Shown piece after piece: positions 47,740 to 59,139 of a stretch of 64,000 nt of DNA (position 1 is the first letter of the stretch; each line of letters starts with the position of its first letter). Source of the stretch: Isoetes taiwanensis (taxonomy: Eukaryota > Streptophyta > Lycopodiopsida > Isoetales > Isoetaceae). The notes beneath the pieces were generated by a model. It saw nothing but the letters and a program-made list of their open reading frames with translations, did not search any database and had not been told where the DNA came from. Made by a program: the position numbers and the translations under genes. The stretch is from the NCBI GenBank assembly GCA_021234155.1, contig JAJEKV010000010.1:13570538-13634537 (forward strand). Reading direction: 5' to 3'.

Positions 47740-49279
47740 TGTGACGCTCCCTGAATATATACGACACCCGGCCGTATACATACGGGGACTTTCCCCTCCC
47801 ATGGCAACCATCTCGCCATGAGCAGGGCCCTCCGTCTATCCCGGGCCATCCCTAGGAAGATGCTCGAGTGAAGGACACAGAGGGGTCATTCGGCCCACGC
47901 CTTCAATGGGACTCCTACGTCGCGGAAGCGTGAATACATATTAGCACACAGTATAAATCATATATAAATACCACCACGAAGAGTGGTCCATCCATCTAAA
48001 TGATAGCAACAGAGAAGATACATTTGACACTAGAGAAAACACCCAAACCCCATGGTTCTACCCCTCGACTCCAGTGAGGATCGACTGACGGCTAGGTCTC
48101 AAGAGATCAGCAGACCGAATCTTGGCATGGCGTTGGCTGGCATAGAACATCGGCTAGGGCTGTCCACTCCATCCGCCCCTCCACAGCACACTTTGCAGAT
48201 GGGTTGATTCATGCTATGGCATCACTATAGCCGCCCAAAACGCAGACTCAAGGGCACCCTTCGAGCTGCTCCAAGGTTCATGAAGCCCTAGTCCCGGACG
48301 AGAGGCAGGTGGAAGTGTCCCCTTCGGGATCGCTTGATGGTTCCATGGGTGAGCTAGAGGATCCGTGTGCATCATCAAATGAACCCCGCATCGTGCCGAC
48401 TTACTCACCTAAATCTACTCAAAGTGCAAAGTGCCCCATACGGGTCACCTCTACACCGTGGGAGTCGGACCCATACCCAAAATTCTCTAGTATCGGGGCC
48501 TAGCCCATCAGTAGGGAGTCTCGGGGGCCTTTATGTTCATGCAAGACCCCACCCCACTTCACCACTGTCCCTTTTACGGTGCTAAGCCATCCCATAGCAT
48601 CTACAACCCGGTGGTCTTCTGCACCGGGGCGCACTAATGGAAAATATGGGGATCAACCTAGGAGCATACTACTAAACACGGCTCAGAGGTCTCTACCCCC
48701 CTTAATTCCCCCATTTCCAGAGTAATACTATGCAAAGAACTATCAATCCATCCTTTAAGAGCAAGACCAGAATCAAAGATAAAGAGAACTTACCTTTGCA
48801 ATCAAGGGTTAGTTCCTACAAGTAAAACACAGAGAGAACAGAAGAAATGAACACAACAAGTGCCCAACAGGGGCGCTACTCTAGAAACATCAAGCTATAC
48901 TAACCACCCACCTGAGTTCCTGCTAGATCCATTATCGTTCGGTATCTCCATCTTCCTTGGACTTGGGTGCTCAGCACTGGACACACAGGTAAGTTGGGCG
49001 CTCAGCAAGGGTGGCCGCTCAGCTGCTGCTCCTCTTGGTCGATTAGAGGGGTCAATTAGGGATAGGGGTCAAGTTGATGACCCAAATTGGAATTTCCCAT
49101 GCTGGCCAATCGAATTAGGCCAGGTGGCGCTCTCCTAAATAGCCAATTAGTCCTTTTTAGCATAGCTAAATTAATCCTTTTTAGGCCAACGTCAAAATAC
49201 CCTATGGTGGTGTATCTTTACTGGTGACGTGTCAGTATATTATTTATACGTATCCCGTATAAATACATGGACCGTCACA
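47740..49279 (-). repeat. gypsy 5' LTR
   Basis: About 1,540 bases. In plus orientation it starts TGTGACG and ends CGTCACA, a perfect 7-base inverted repeat with the TG...CA ends. It should hold the promoter and polyadenylation signal, but no TATA box is evident. Compared with the other LTR it has three short GCTCAGC stretches where the partner differs (near 48,967, 49,012 and 49,028). Confidence 0.92.
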
Positions 49280-49483
49280 TTCAGCATCAATTTTGGATTT
49301 GTCTTTCCAGTTTTTTGTCTCTAAAGGTAGTAGTAATTGTCCCCCACATTCCTTATAAAGCATTGTTTTCTTTATTGAAATCCATGAACGCATATGTTCA
49401 CTGTCATCAGACAATTTCAATAACGAAAATAATTACAAAAGCAAATAACGTCGAAGTTTCCCATATGGACGTTCGATGCCGAG

Positions 49484-49596
49484 TAAAAACACATGCCATG
49501 ACATTATCCTGGGGACACATTTACTAGGGCGTTAAAGGCCGAGTAAAAACACATGCCCGGACATTAGCCCGGCAACGTCGGGCACGTGTTTACTAG
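49484..49596 (+). repeat. outer Helitron 3' terminus, tandemly duplicated
   Basis: Two related blocks start GCCGAGTAAAAACACATGCC, at about 49,478 and 49,538. The first ends ...ACACATTTACTAG. The second has the proper hairpin (GCCCGGCAACGTCGGGC), spacer ACGTGTTTA and CTAG at 49,593-49,596, followed by T. GAGTAAAAACACATGCCCG and CGGGCACGTGTTTACT also form an inverted pair across the hairpin. Confidence 0.82.
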
Positions 49597-50440
49597 TTAA
49601 TAGTTAAAAAGGAATGCGATGGTATGACGTGCATATTAAAAAAAAAAAAAATTTATTTTCTCTTAGAGGGCCCATATGAGACTCCAAATTTTTTCTAATG
49701 GGCATTGTCTTGGTTGGTCTCCGTGGACGATAAAATCATATTCTATTCTATTCTTGTCCCAAGCATACGTACCACATCAATGAAACCCATATGCTTTGCC
49801 AGTAGGAAACTCAATCCTGCTGAGAAAGATTACTCTACAACATAGCATGAAGCCTTAGAGCTCTTCTTCTGTTTCCAACATTTTCGACATTTTCTTCTTC
49901 GTAGCCAGATCAAGTTTCTCATGGGTCATCAAACACTTTTGTATTTGATTAACAAGACCACATCCATGAGCCACATTGCATGTTGAGTGCTCCTTTTGCA
50001 AGAGTTTGTTCCCTTTGAGATCATTTATAAACTAGAGAATACACACACGGTCCCTGATTATCTTTTACATATCCATATAGATGATCCTTCTTCGGGTATT
50101 TCAGATAGTTTTCTTGATGCTCAACTTTTTTTTGTCATGGACACACATCATTGGTTCCATGACTAACAACAATATCTCCTCTTTGGCAGTTTTCCTCATG
50201 CAGATGCCACACTGCCTTGTAAGAAACTCCGAGCACGCCGACAACAATTTCTTTGCGAAGTCTGCAATTACAACATGGTTGCTGGACATCTTTATAAATG
50301 AGATAAAGTTATAGTCTTACACAGATGAGTTCTTCCTCATGAAATTCAAACATTTTTCATCAAGCCCAAGAAGCCTTGGGCAGTGACCATTTCAGTGGTG
50401 ATAACACAGGGCATAAAGTCCTCTTGGCAAGATATAGTTT
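49597..50440. other. flank without recognisable genes
   Basis: Past the outer Helitron end. Mixed short open frames only, such as 50,081-50,314, with no family resemblance I can name. Confidence 0.5.
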
Positions 50441-51032
50441 TGGCCCATGCTCATGGCTGAAGTTGAAGCCAAAGACCCCACTCTTGATCAGGCTAACAAA
50501 CACATTCATAGTCTAAGGATGGAGGTTAGTGCTCAGATTCGCACCACCGTTACGAGCCAGAATGCGTTGCCCGTTTGAAAGGCATGTGATCACCGCACAT
50601 GCTCACGGTAAAGTCCTAGAAGATAAATTTTAAGAAGCTGTTGCTGCCAAGATCACTCTTGATGCAAAACTTGCCAGTCTCAAGCTACAGTTTGCCTCCT
50701 TTGGAGCCTTCCCTTCTCATGCAAGTCCTGCTACATGCATGGTCAACAAACTTCATTGCCAGATTGCCGAACATAAAAATACCATATAACATTTGCAGGC
50801 TCAAATTGCACAAGCGGTTCAATATGCTAATGATGAACACCAACTCATTGAACGATATAAAGCTTTGGTAGTTCAGGTTGCAACAATTTTTCCTCCGTCT
50901 ACTGGCTATCTTGCCTATGTAAAGTGGAATGTCGTATATCTATTCCGAGATGTGGTAAACGCCGACACATGTCCGGGTTAACCACTATCATGTCCGAGCT
51001 AACCACTGTTTTTTGGCCGGGATAACCACGCA
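50441..51032 (+). pseudogene. coiled-coil ORF remnant, then TTAACCAC repeats
   Basis: A plus-strand reading from about 50,452 gives MAEVEAKDPTLDQANKHIH..., then after shifts AKITLDAKLASLKLQFASFG (50,640-50,750) and QAQIAQAVQYANDEHQLIERY (50,790-50,860), a heptad-like pattern of a coiled coil. It is broken by stops. Near 50,970-51,032 an imperfect repeat CATGTCCGGGTTAACCACT occurs three times, and again in related form at 51,258-51,293. Confidence 0.4.
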
Positions 51033-51271
51033 GTGAACTGAGCATGTGACTGTGTTTTGGCATGCTGATCTTTGAACAAAGCTTGCAATTAACTGCTTGA
51101 ACGGTTTAATCCGGTTCAAACATCATTGGAATCGTCTTGTCAACCCCTAAAACCCTCATTCTATCAAGAGAGCAGGAGATTTGAGCATGGATCAAGCAAG
51201 ATCAGTGAAAAAACATGCAGAAATCGTTGTCTTTTTGAGCTTGAAATCGGCAAAGAAGGGTTAACGCGGAC

Positions 51272-51721
51272 ATGTGTCCCGTTAACCACATCCCTAGAGA
51301 TTCTGACCATCCATGTAAAGTCATGACGGCATACCCTGGTGGATCTATTGATACCCCTCTGACGATCCGAGATCTTATGAGCATTTGGCCCAATCTCCCC
51401 ATTGTGGATAAAGGTCTTTTCTGTGCTTTATTTAATTTTAACTTGATTCTCTGTGAAGATCCTGAATTCTTTATTCTATGCACTATCCAACTGATGGCCT
51501 TTGTCATACATGATTTTCTTTTAGCCCAGACCAATAATGCTTCCTTGAAGATCATGTGCCCTCTAGTTTTAGTGGTCGGGATGAAGATCAATTCCTTCTC
51601 ACCAACGAAACCAAATTTCCCTGTAATGAAGACTGGGACCGTGCCGGTGTCCACATTATGTGATGATGACAAGGATGAGATTTGGGTTCTTGAGAGATTT
51701 AATATAAGTTCTACGTCCTAA
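51272..51721 (+). other. unidentified open frame
   Basis: A 149-codon plus-strand open frame with mixed composition (LTIRDLMSIWPNLPIVDKGLF..., CALFNFNLILCEDPEF). The minus strand is also open over 51,202-51,672, so coding is uncertain. It could be another piece of the decayed ORF beginning at 50,441. Not recognised. Confidence 0.3.
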
Positions 51722-53388
51722 CTTTTCGACATTATGCATGCATAACAGTTCTATTGAAATGGACCACTTAAAGTGGGAAAACACAATCTTTTGTCTTGTG
51801 CATATTTCTGTTATCCTGGTCCCAAAATCGGAATCTTGTGTTTATGACGGTGGAAGCCAAGATTTGCCAAACTTCCCACTCTTTGACATCAAATTTTCCT
51901 GTATCCAGAGAGTTCAGGTATGCCTTCTGCGACATTTGGCTAGGGCATGCACTCATCGAGTTAATTCTAGCTTATATAGTGTTGCTTAAATTGATAGATC
52001 CCTTGCACAAAATAGAATAAATCTTCTGGTTGCGGAATCGGGACCCAAATTTCCTTTAATCATCTTTGTGAGCCCTTTAATCTGCTCCTATGTACTGCTG
52101 CAAGGGATTGGAAGCAGTATCAGAAGATCTTCAAGCCACACTACTAATTAGGACTAACCATAAACAGTACTATACTGTGAAGAGTAATGCGCTGATAAAT
52201 GGAGAGCCTTTTCAGTTTACTTTTTCCATCTTTTATAAAACTTTATATGGTTGCAGACAAGGATTTTAAAATTTACATTCACATAAATCCGTTCGATCAT
52301 GCCATGAGACAAGCAACATGAAAATTTAACATCATTTTATTTTGCAATATACCGCCGTGATAATTATGCGTAAGCTTTTTGCTGCAGCTCGTAAAGTTGC
52401 ACGAGAGCCTATCAAAAGAAGAAACAGAGAGAAAACTATAGTGGGAAATTTTGTATCTCAACTTCCTTTTCTGTCGTTAAATTTCAATTGTTTTGTTTTT
52501 TGTTTTGACACGTAACTTTTCAGACATCACAAGTAAAATGCGTTCATAACAAACCAAATGTATTTATAACATTGTTCGAGGTTTCTTGGAAGGGATAAGT
52601 TAAACAGGAAATGTATTTATAACATTGTTCGAGGTTTCTTGGAAGGGATAAGTTAAACAGGTTATGTTGCTGGAAAGGGACAAATCAAACACACTGCCAA
52701 GAGCAAATAGACATGCCATTCACCAGTTTTAGCGCCACAAGGGTTGGTTACTTTGATCAATATATTCTACTGGAAAAGATCCTACTAGGGGATCACAAAA
52801 TCAATTTTAACAGATCCAATAGCTGGCACCGTGAGTCATCCTAGCCCCATACTAAGCTTGAACTTTAGCAGATTGAGACAATTTGACAATGAGAAGATAG
52901 CAATATGTAATCAGGAAACAAGGGATCTATCATCCTCGTCATAAAAGTGGCTAGCAGCTTCGGCATCGTCGCTTCAGATGTAGAAGGAATTTTGGAAGAT
53001 ATATCCAAATCAGGAGGAAGACAGCAGAGGACACTCAAGAAGAGAAACAAGAATATAACAAATACACATAATTTTTCAGAGCAAAAAATGTGTATTTGCT
53101 ATTCTTGTTCTCATGCTAATAAGTTGTAAATGGAGGCAGAACGAACCCAGTGATTTTTCAGCCATGTATAACTATTAACAACATTGTAAGTGGACTCAAG
53201 AAAAAATGGAAGAAACATCGCCTCTGATAATGCCTTTTCAAAAAACAGTGACAAACTCAATAATGTGAACAGGTCAACATTTACTATACATGTGTTTTTA
53301 CTTCATATAGGTAGATAAGTCACACAATGATCAGTGATATACAAAAGTCACATCTCCGTGCAATATAATCCATCATTGCAAAACAGTG
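51722..53388. other. intergenic DNA with a 53-bp duplication
   Basis: No gene is supported. The 3' flank of the TMEM230-like gene (its 3' UTR) should lie immediately left of 53,389. A short plus-strand open piece at 52,947-53,129 is not convincing. The 53-base duplication is listed separately. Confidence 0.5.
52556..52661. repeat. 53-bp perfect tandem duplication
   Basis: 52,556-52,608 and 52,609-52,661 are identical, beginning AAATGTATTTATAACATTG. With no divergence, it is recent or an assembly artefact. Confidence 0.95.
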
Positions 53389-53769
53389 CTATAATGAAGG
53401 AATGGTAGAAAAGGAAAACCCTTTGTAGCCCTTATATGCATAATAAGCAATCCTGGAGTAGTAAAAACCTGGAAGGAAAAGCAGTGCTCCAAGAATTGCG
53501 AAAGTGAGCCCTGCAATTGGCAAATGAAGTAAGAAAAAACTGGTCTTTTTGGTTCCAAAAAATCAAGAAAGTAAGAAACTATACTTACCATGCCCCCTGT
53601 CACCTCCAATCTTATCAAACATCATAAAGAATCCAATAATAATACCCAATGCTCCCAGAGTAAGCAGACCTACTGATAGTGCTATCTCTTTAACAGGAGG
53701 TTTATTGTTGACAATAAATGTGCCAGTAGGGTCTTCTGAGATTGAAAATGCATGATCAACATATGCCAT
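53389..53769 (-). CDS. TMEM230: TMEM230-family membrane protein, two exons, intact
   Basis: A small two-pass membrane protein of the TMEM230/TMEM134 family, linked in animals to vesicle trafficking; the plant role is not settled. Exon 1 is 53,589-53,769 (ATG in CCTCCATGG context; donor CATG|GTAAGT). Exon 2 is 53,389-53,510 after TTGCAG. The phases match (181 + 122 bases), giving 100 residues and a TAG stop. Residues 1-25 are a hydrophilic head ([18 protein letters not shown]). TM1 is about 30-50 ([20 protein letters not shown]), then the family motif GGDRGHG at the splice joint, and TM2 about 61-76. The tail [18 protein letters not shown] is the strongly conserved C-terminal signature. A 5' UTR intron is likely: the CDS exon follows an acceptor near 53,820 and a donor-like CGG|GTTAGT lies near 53,976. 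No damage is seen. Confidence 0.93.
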
Positions 53770-53820
53770 GGAGGACAGCCAAAATTAGCAAGAAATAGCT
53801 CCTTAAAACCCTGCAAATTT

Positions 53821-55905
53821 AAACAAGGATTATGGAAACAATTGCAAAGGGGGCTATCCCTAATTTCTAATTGTGAAGGACTAAAGGGAGTAGAATCCGC
53901 TTTCCGAAGTATGCTGTTCAAAAACAAAAATCTATACATGTTTAAGCAAGAGGGTAATAGATCAAGTGACTAACCCGTGACGGAACCAAAGGATCAGGAA
54001 TAATTGCCCGGTAAACTTGCTCTGAAGGGAAAAGAATATCCGACTCTTCCTTTTTGGGATTGCAACAACGGGATCAACGAGAGTAAGGATCGATTAAAAG
54101 ATGCATGATAGGAGCACGATCTTTGTGCCGCAACATTCAACAGAAGCTGCTGTTCCCCAGTTTCCAGAAATGGGTTTATTTAGTCCAAATTGAGCTCGGA
54201 TGTCAATCTTCGCCGTCCAATCTTTTTAGCTGTGTTGCCACGAAAGCTCTGCTTACGTGCCTATTTTTCCTTGCTAGTATTTTTCCTTGCTATTTTTTGT
54301 CACTTGGACTTAAAGCATGTAAATGTGCCTCCCCCCTTCCTGAAGCGCACAGCCCTGATGGCAATTGTCATTCTTGTAACGTCAAGGAAAGTTGGTCTTC
54401 GTTATGGCCTGTCATCCAATGATACTTCGCCATGTGGCGATCATTCTATCCAAGAATGAAAAATCGATCGAGCATTCTGACATGACCGGTTGGGGCAAGT
54501 TACCTGCCCAGCTGAAGCATAGCTTCAAATCTGCAAGAGCCTGACATATACAACGTTGGGAGCTTGAAACCTGCAAGAGCCTGAAGTCTGAAACCATCAC
54601 CATAGCTGAAGCAACGCCAGATTTTGAGCTCGAAACCTGAAGCATCAAAACGTGAGCTAAGCTCGAAACCTGAAGCATCATCTCGGATCATCTGCGCCAT
54701 AACCAGATCATGTGCTACCTTTCCTTGACGCTGTGGAGATGGCAAAAGTTCGGCGATTCTTGCCACAATAGGGCACGGCACTCCCGGCTGCTGGCAATAG
54801 CCAGCTTGCCCTGCTCAGACGAGAATCGCCTCCCTTTTGCCATTCCACATAACGTGAAAATGGGTTTATAGGTTCATTTCCTATTTTTCAGTTTATGGGG
54901 CATTTTCATCTTTTTATTGTGGGCCATTGATGAGGAGAATATTCCCTCCATTGTGCCACATCAAAGGCCTTGCATTTTTTTTGCCTTTACCCCAAATAAA
55001 CTTTCGACGATGCAAATTAAATCAACAAAAATCAATAGATCCAAATATATATCATATTACTATCATCAGATATTTAGAACCCAAAGGTTGGAAGCACATG
55101 TGCTTTCACAGCATAGCATCTATGAGCACTCTTGTAGGATGAAAAGTACATATTCTAAAAAGATAGAGCGAAATATATTCATTTTTGGCAACACAACCCG
55201 AAATTTTAGGGACCTTGAAATTATAGCCTAAATCACCTTGATTTTTCAAGGCGAAATTTCAAGGTCATTGCTTGTTGTTTCAAGGTCATTTCAAGTTACA
55301 ATTTCTTATCATTTCAGTGATCGTTACAACAAATTTCAGTGATCATTACAGTTACAAATTTCATTGATCATTACAACAAATTTCGATTACAAATTTCAGT
55401 GATCAAAGCTCCCGATTCACATACAAAGTTTCACATACAAAGTTTGAAAAACAAGTTCCAAAGTGATCCAATTTCAATCACTTTCAAAATTCCATGATCA
55501 AAAATTCCAATCGATCAATGTTCAAAAACAAGTTTCATAAAACCGTGGATGAAAGCTTCAAAAACAAGTTCAGAAAATTACGTCATCGCGTAGCTTCTTT
55601 AGAACATCACTAACGATTCTTGCGGGATTTTCACAAGTCAAATAAAAATGCAACCTCGAAAACTAGCTCCAAGAAAGTTCGACCACCTCGCTTGTCACTT
55701 CATTGCCCTTAGTCACATTAAAATTTCCACCTTGTAATGCTTCCTAGCAATGGGGATCGACATCATCGGTTAAATCAACAACATCATACGTCCAATGAAA
55801 TCAAGATAATCTTGATTCAAATGCAAGTTCTCCTTTCCAGCTCCAGTTTCTGCTGATATAACTCCAGACTCACTATTTACCAATGAAAGTACCTGTAAAA
55901 TAATA
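53821..55905. other. upstream region of the TMEM230-like gene and small repeats
   Basis: Contains the probable 5' UTR exon and promoter of the minus-strand TMEM230-like gene (to about 54,100-54,400), with no clear TATA. 54,525-54,690 has imperfect repeats of AGCTCGAAACCTGAAGCATCA and GCAAGAGCCTGA. 55,255-55,420 repeats TTTCAGTGATCATTACAACAAA-like units. No gene is seen. Confidence 0.55.
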
Positions 55906-56159
55906 ATGCGAATAATTAGAAAGCAAACAAATTACAATACAATCTCTTACCACTTTATTAGCACCATCAGATGTCATCGTCTTCCGTTTTATTCCATGCA
56001 TAGATTCAACCTATGGAATACCAAAATTAACTACCATAAAATATACCACACAATAAAAAGAAAACACCATAAAAATAAGCTACGCATTACCTCATTATTA
56101 TGGCAATCGCTTGCAGCCACACAATTTGTCGCGGCACTTGAAGATGGCACAAGCACCGC

Positions 56160-56990
56160 TAAACCATCAAACATTTAAATTTAAATACACATACAAATAA
56201 AATTGAATACAATTTACCCGATCGGGAGCAAAGAAGACAATGTCTTGCCGGTCATCTTGAACACCAAACAAAACTTTTCTCTTATCACTCATTTGCTCAC
56301 CAAGAACATTCTCGTACACACCTAAACTTCCCATTATCACAATCGGCCTTGAGAGAATATCCATCGCAAAGATCGACTGGCACCTCCTTTACATCATACC
56401 TACATTAAAAACAAATAAACAGTAAGCAACACTTAAAAAATAAATTAACAATGAAATGATAAATAAAATAAAGAAACCTAATTACACTTACTTCTGGTAT
56501 CCGTCATAATGTGTATGACCTAAAAGTGACTTGCATACCAACCGGTACAGTGCAGCAGCCGCCAATGCTAATCTAGTAACCAAAGTAACTCGGCCTGATT
56601 TGTTACAAATTTCGGCATTGACCGTGTCGCCCATAATTTTCAGCCACTTCGCGCCCTGATTCTTTCCAACTCGTTGTTTATGGAACCACACCTAAACAAT
56701 TAAACAAACAAACAATTAATAAACAATAAAACAAATAATTACATAAATCAATAAAATAAAAACTCACCACACCCCTAGCAGTCTGGATCTCCTAACAGCA
56801 ACTACAAATGCATAGGTACTCTTTTTAAACACATCCGATTTCAAAAATATTAAAAGGTCTCTCCTCAACACCTGGGTCATACCAACCCTAACCTCCTGCT
56901 TTTTCCTCAAAATTCTCCCAAACGTCCGATATAAGACACTAAGATCGCATGTAGGATAATAAATAGTTAGAAACATTTAAATAAAAAAAA
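56160..56990 (-). CDS. spliced minus-strand gene or fragment, unidentified
   Basis: Three blocks with splice-like borders. 56,764-56,976 reads ...RRDLLIFLKSDVFKKSTYAFVVAVRRSRLLG. 56,488-56,691 reads VWFHKQRVGKNQGAKWLKIMGD...ALYRLVCKSLLGHTHYDGYQK and follows TTGTTTAG. A third block, about 56,200-56,400, follows TTAATGTAG and reads YDVKEVPVDLCDGYSL in one frame, or ...EQMSDKRKVLFGVQDDRQDIVFF in another, up to a CGG|GTAAAT donor. Joins keep plausible phase at the first junction (LLG-VWF). The text looks like real protein but I do not recognise the family. It may be a TE-encoded protein or a host gene fragment. Confidence 0.45.
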
Positions 56991-59139
56991 AAAATCCAAA
57001 GATAAAAATCTGCCCCTTCCGTGGGATACACTTCCTTGTTTTTCTTCTTGACTTGTAGCATGAATTTCATCAAAGATATCCAAGCTCCAAAGACAGTATA
57101 TCTTCAATAGCAATGCCGCAATCAAGATTGAATGCTTTCCTCCAAACTATCAAATCGTTTCCTAGCCCAATTAGTTAAACTCTTTGAAGCATCCCCGCCT
57201 CCTCCTTACGCCTCCTTAACAAGAGCGGGGATCTAGTGCAAAGAACTCATCTCTTTCGACTTGATCATCACCAAGGCGATCTTGATGAAACCGGGCGAAG
57301 ATTCTCAATCCCGCCACAAAATTGTCAAGTTCTTGGCCTTGGAACCGGGTTTAGCAAGCCATCAATATTCTCGCCAAATACTCTCATCCACTACATCAGC
57401 ATCGTGAAACACTTTCTCTTTGCACTACATCAGCTCCAAGATCGACATCAGCAAGATCTACTGCGATCTGCATGCACCTTCAGTAGCAATGTTCTTGTAT
57501 CCCCCAAATCAACTCGATATAGCACTTGCATGTAGCTCCTGTGTGATATTAAGGGCAAAGGACGGCTCCAAACTACTCATAGACACAGCCATGCTAAAAA
57601 ATACAAACAAAATCACTAAAAGGACCTCCGGCAGCCATTTTTCTTAGAATGGCCTCGATCCAAACCTCAAAATCGACTCCTTTCTTGAAACTTTGCGGAT
57701 CACGCAACAAAAAGCGAGTAAGAACAAAATATTACAACATAAATTACACAAAACACAAAAACATACTTTCTTGCAGCAAAGAACTCGCCAAAATGCTTCC
57801 GGGGTCGCCAAAAACGCCAAAAATGCTTGAGAAAGTCGCCAGAAACTCGCCAAGAAGCGCCAAAAACTCGCCAAAATGCTTGAGAAGTCGCTAAAATGCT
57901 TGAGAAGTCGCCAAACTACTTCAGAGGTCGCCAAGAAACTACACTAGCTAAAAATCATGAAAATCTTCAAAATCTCGAGCAAAATGATGGCTACGGCCAG
58001 CGCCACCTTCCACAACAAAGATCTACACCCGCAACGAAGATCTATCAAAACTAGCCAAAATCGCCCGCGGACTCGGCGCCATAGATCCTCCCAGGCGCTA
58101 AAGAGAAAAAAATTTCAAGATCCCTAAAATTTAGGTTTGAGAATTTTTAGCCGTGGAAATTTCGGGCGAAATTTCCGCCGACCGGCGGTGACGCCGTTCG
58201 TGGCCTGCCAGTCAGCAGGAAATTTCTAAAATTTCCACCTGGCGAAAATTACTCCTTCCTAAAACAATTTAGCAACAGGTAGTGGCTTGGATCAGGAGAA
58301 GAAACTGAGATCTAGACACCCATCGGCTTTCCGACAGAGGCCTCTCTGCTCCTTCGGCTGCCTGGATGTGGGGTCTTTTCCTTCTTACTTCAAGATCGAA
58401 ATCCCTTCTTGCAAAACCAACAAAAGTTTCTAGTCACAGCCTTCTGTCCAGACAGAAAAGAGGGCAATGCAAAGCTTTCTGGCCCTCAAGAATGGCCGTA
58501 AAATTTGGGGCCAAGATAGCAGCTGCATCATGGCTGCCAATCGAGCATTGTTTTGTGCTGCAATGGCGATCCTCGCCACATACGGGTCACCTGTCGGCCT
58601 CTTCTTTTCGCTCACCTCACCAACGGAAGTTCTTTCAGGCTAAGTGAGCATTCAATATTTGCAGGGCCCTAGTTTGTTGGGCAGTGTGGAAACATAGGTT
58701 TCATGTCGTCTTCAGGGGTCGCATACTCCTGTTAGGCTACCAAGAAATTAAATCTCCTCTACATGACCAGTTTTTTGTTTCGGATTTATATTCGGATATC
58801 AGGGATGAGGTTTGGGTTTACCTCCACCTCCCTTGATGTCCCATTGTATTAGTATTTTCCTATTAATGTAATTTGTCTTTCGTTCTTTAGGAAAAGAAAA
58901 AAGACAAAATGAAAAGGAAAAAAGATGCCTTTGAAATATGTCTTCAGACTTTTATCTCGTTATACCTTTGCAAGGAAATAACTCGATACAATAAGCAGCC
59001 CTACGTTTAGTCAGGTGTACTAACCATAGGCCTAGACTATGTTACTTAATAACATTAATAAGTTATACAAGAAACTTATCGCGGCTCAGCCTAACGCTAA
59101 CGCTTCTTCACCAACTCATCTATACATGGTAGAACATGC
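56991..59139. other. sparse region with CGCCAAAATGCTTGAGAAGT repeats
   Basis: 57,785-57,930 repeats units such as CTCGCCAAAATGCTTGAGAAGT at irregular spacing, and the minus-strand FWRFLASF-like frame is a product of this. Remaining open frames at 57,236-57,647 and 58,366-58,647 are not supported. 58,690-58,860 may be part of a worn retroelement (HDQFFVSDLYSDIRDE-like). Confidence 0.45.

Larger units (their letters stand above)
33530..49279 (-). mobile_element. Ty3/gypsy chromovirus, decayed, with nested Helitron
   Basis: A complete element on the minus strand. In element order: 5' LTR (47,740-49,279), iMet PBS, a 4.5-kb leader with a decayed ORF, gag, protease, RT-RNase H, integrase, a chromodomain-like tail, a nested Helitron, the polypurine tract and the 3' LTR (33,530-35,104). 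It is flanked by TTCAA (33,525-33,529) and TTCAG (49,280-49,284), probably a mutated 5-base target duplication. Without the inner Helitron it would be about 12.9 kb. It has many frameshifts and cannot be autonomous. Confidence 0.9.
8855..49596 (+). mobile_element. outer Helitron, split by CACTA and gypsy insertions
   Basis: The Helitron is identified by a PIF1-family helicase in two parts (8,855-9,970 and 32,469-32,631) and by a typical 3' terminus: hairpin GCCCG...CGGGC at 49,567-49,583, nine bases, CTAG at 49,593-49,596, then T. Without the CACTA and gypsy insertions, the helicase stop would lie about 1.2 kb from this 3' end, a reasonable spacing for an autonomous plant Helitron. The 5' TC end and the Rep nuclease domain were not found, so the left boundary given is only where helicase homology becomes visible. 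The helicase has internal stops and frameshifts, so the element is inactive. Confidence 0.85.

Noticed and set aside
49500-49532. First ...TTTACTAG as the true outer Helitron end
   Set aside because: Its hairpin is lost and the base after CTAG is G rather than T; the second copy at 49,593-49,596 fits the consensus.
57644-57934. FWRFLASF-rich minus-strand open frame
   Set aside because: Produced by the CGCCAAAATGCTTGAGAAGT-type repeats.
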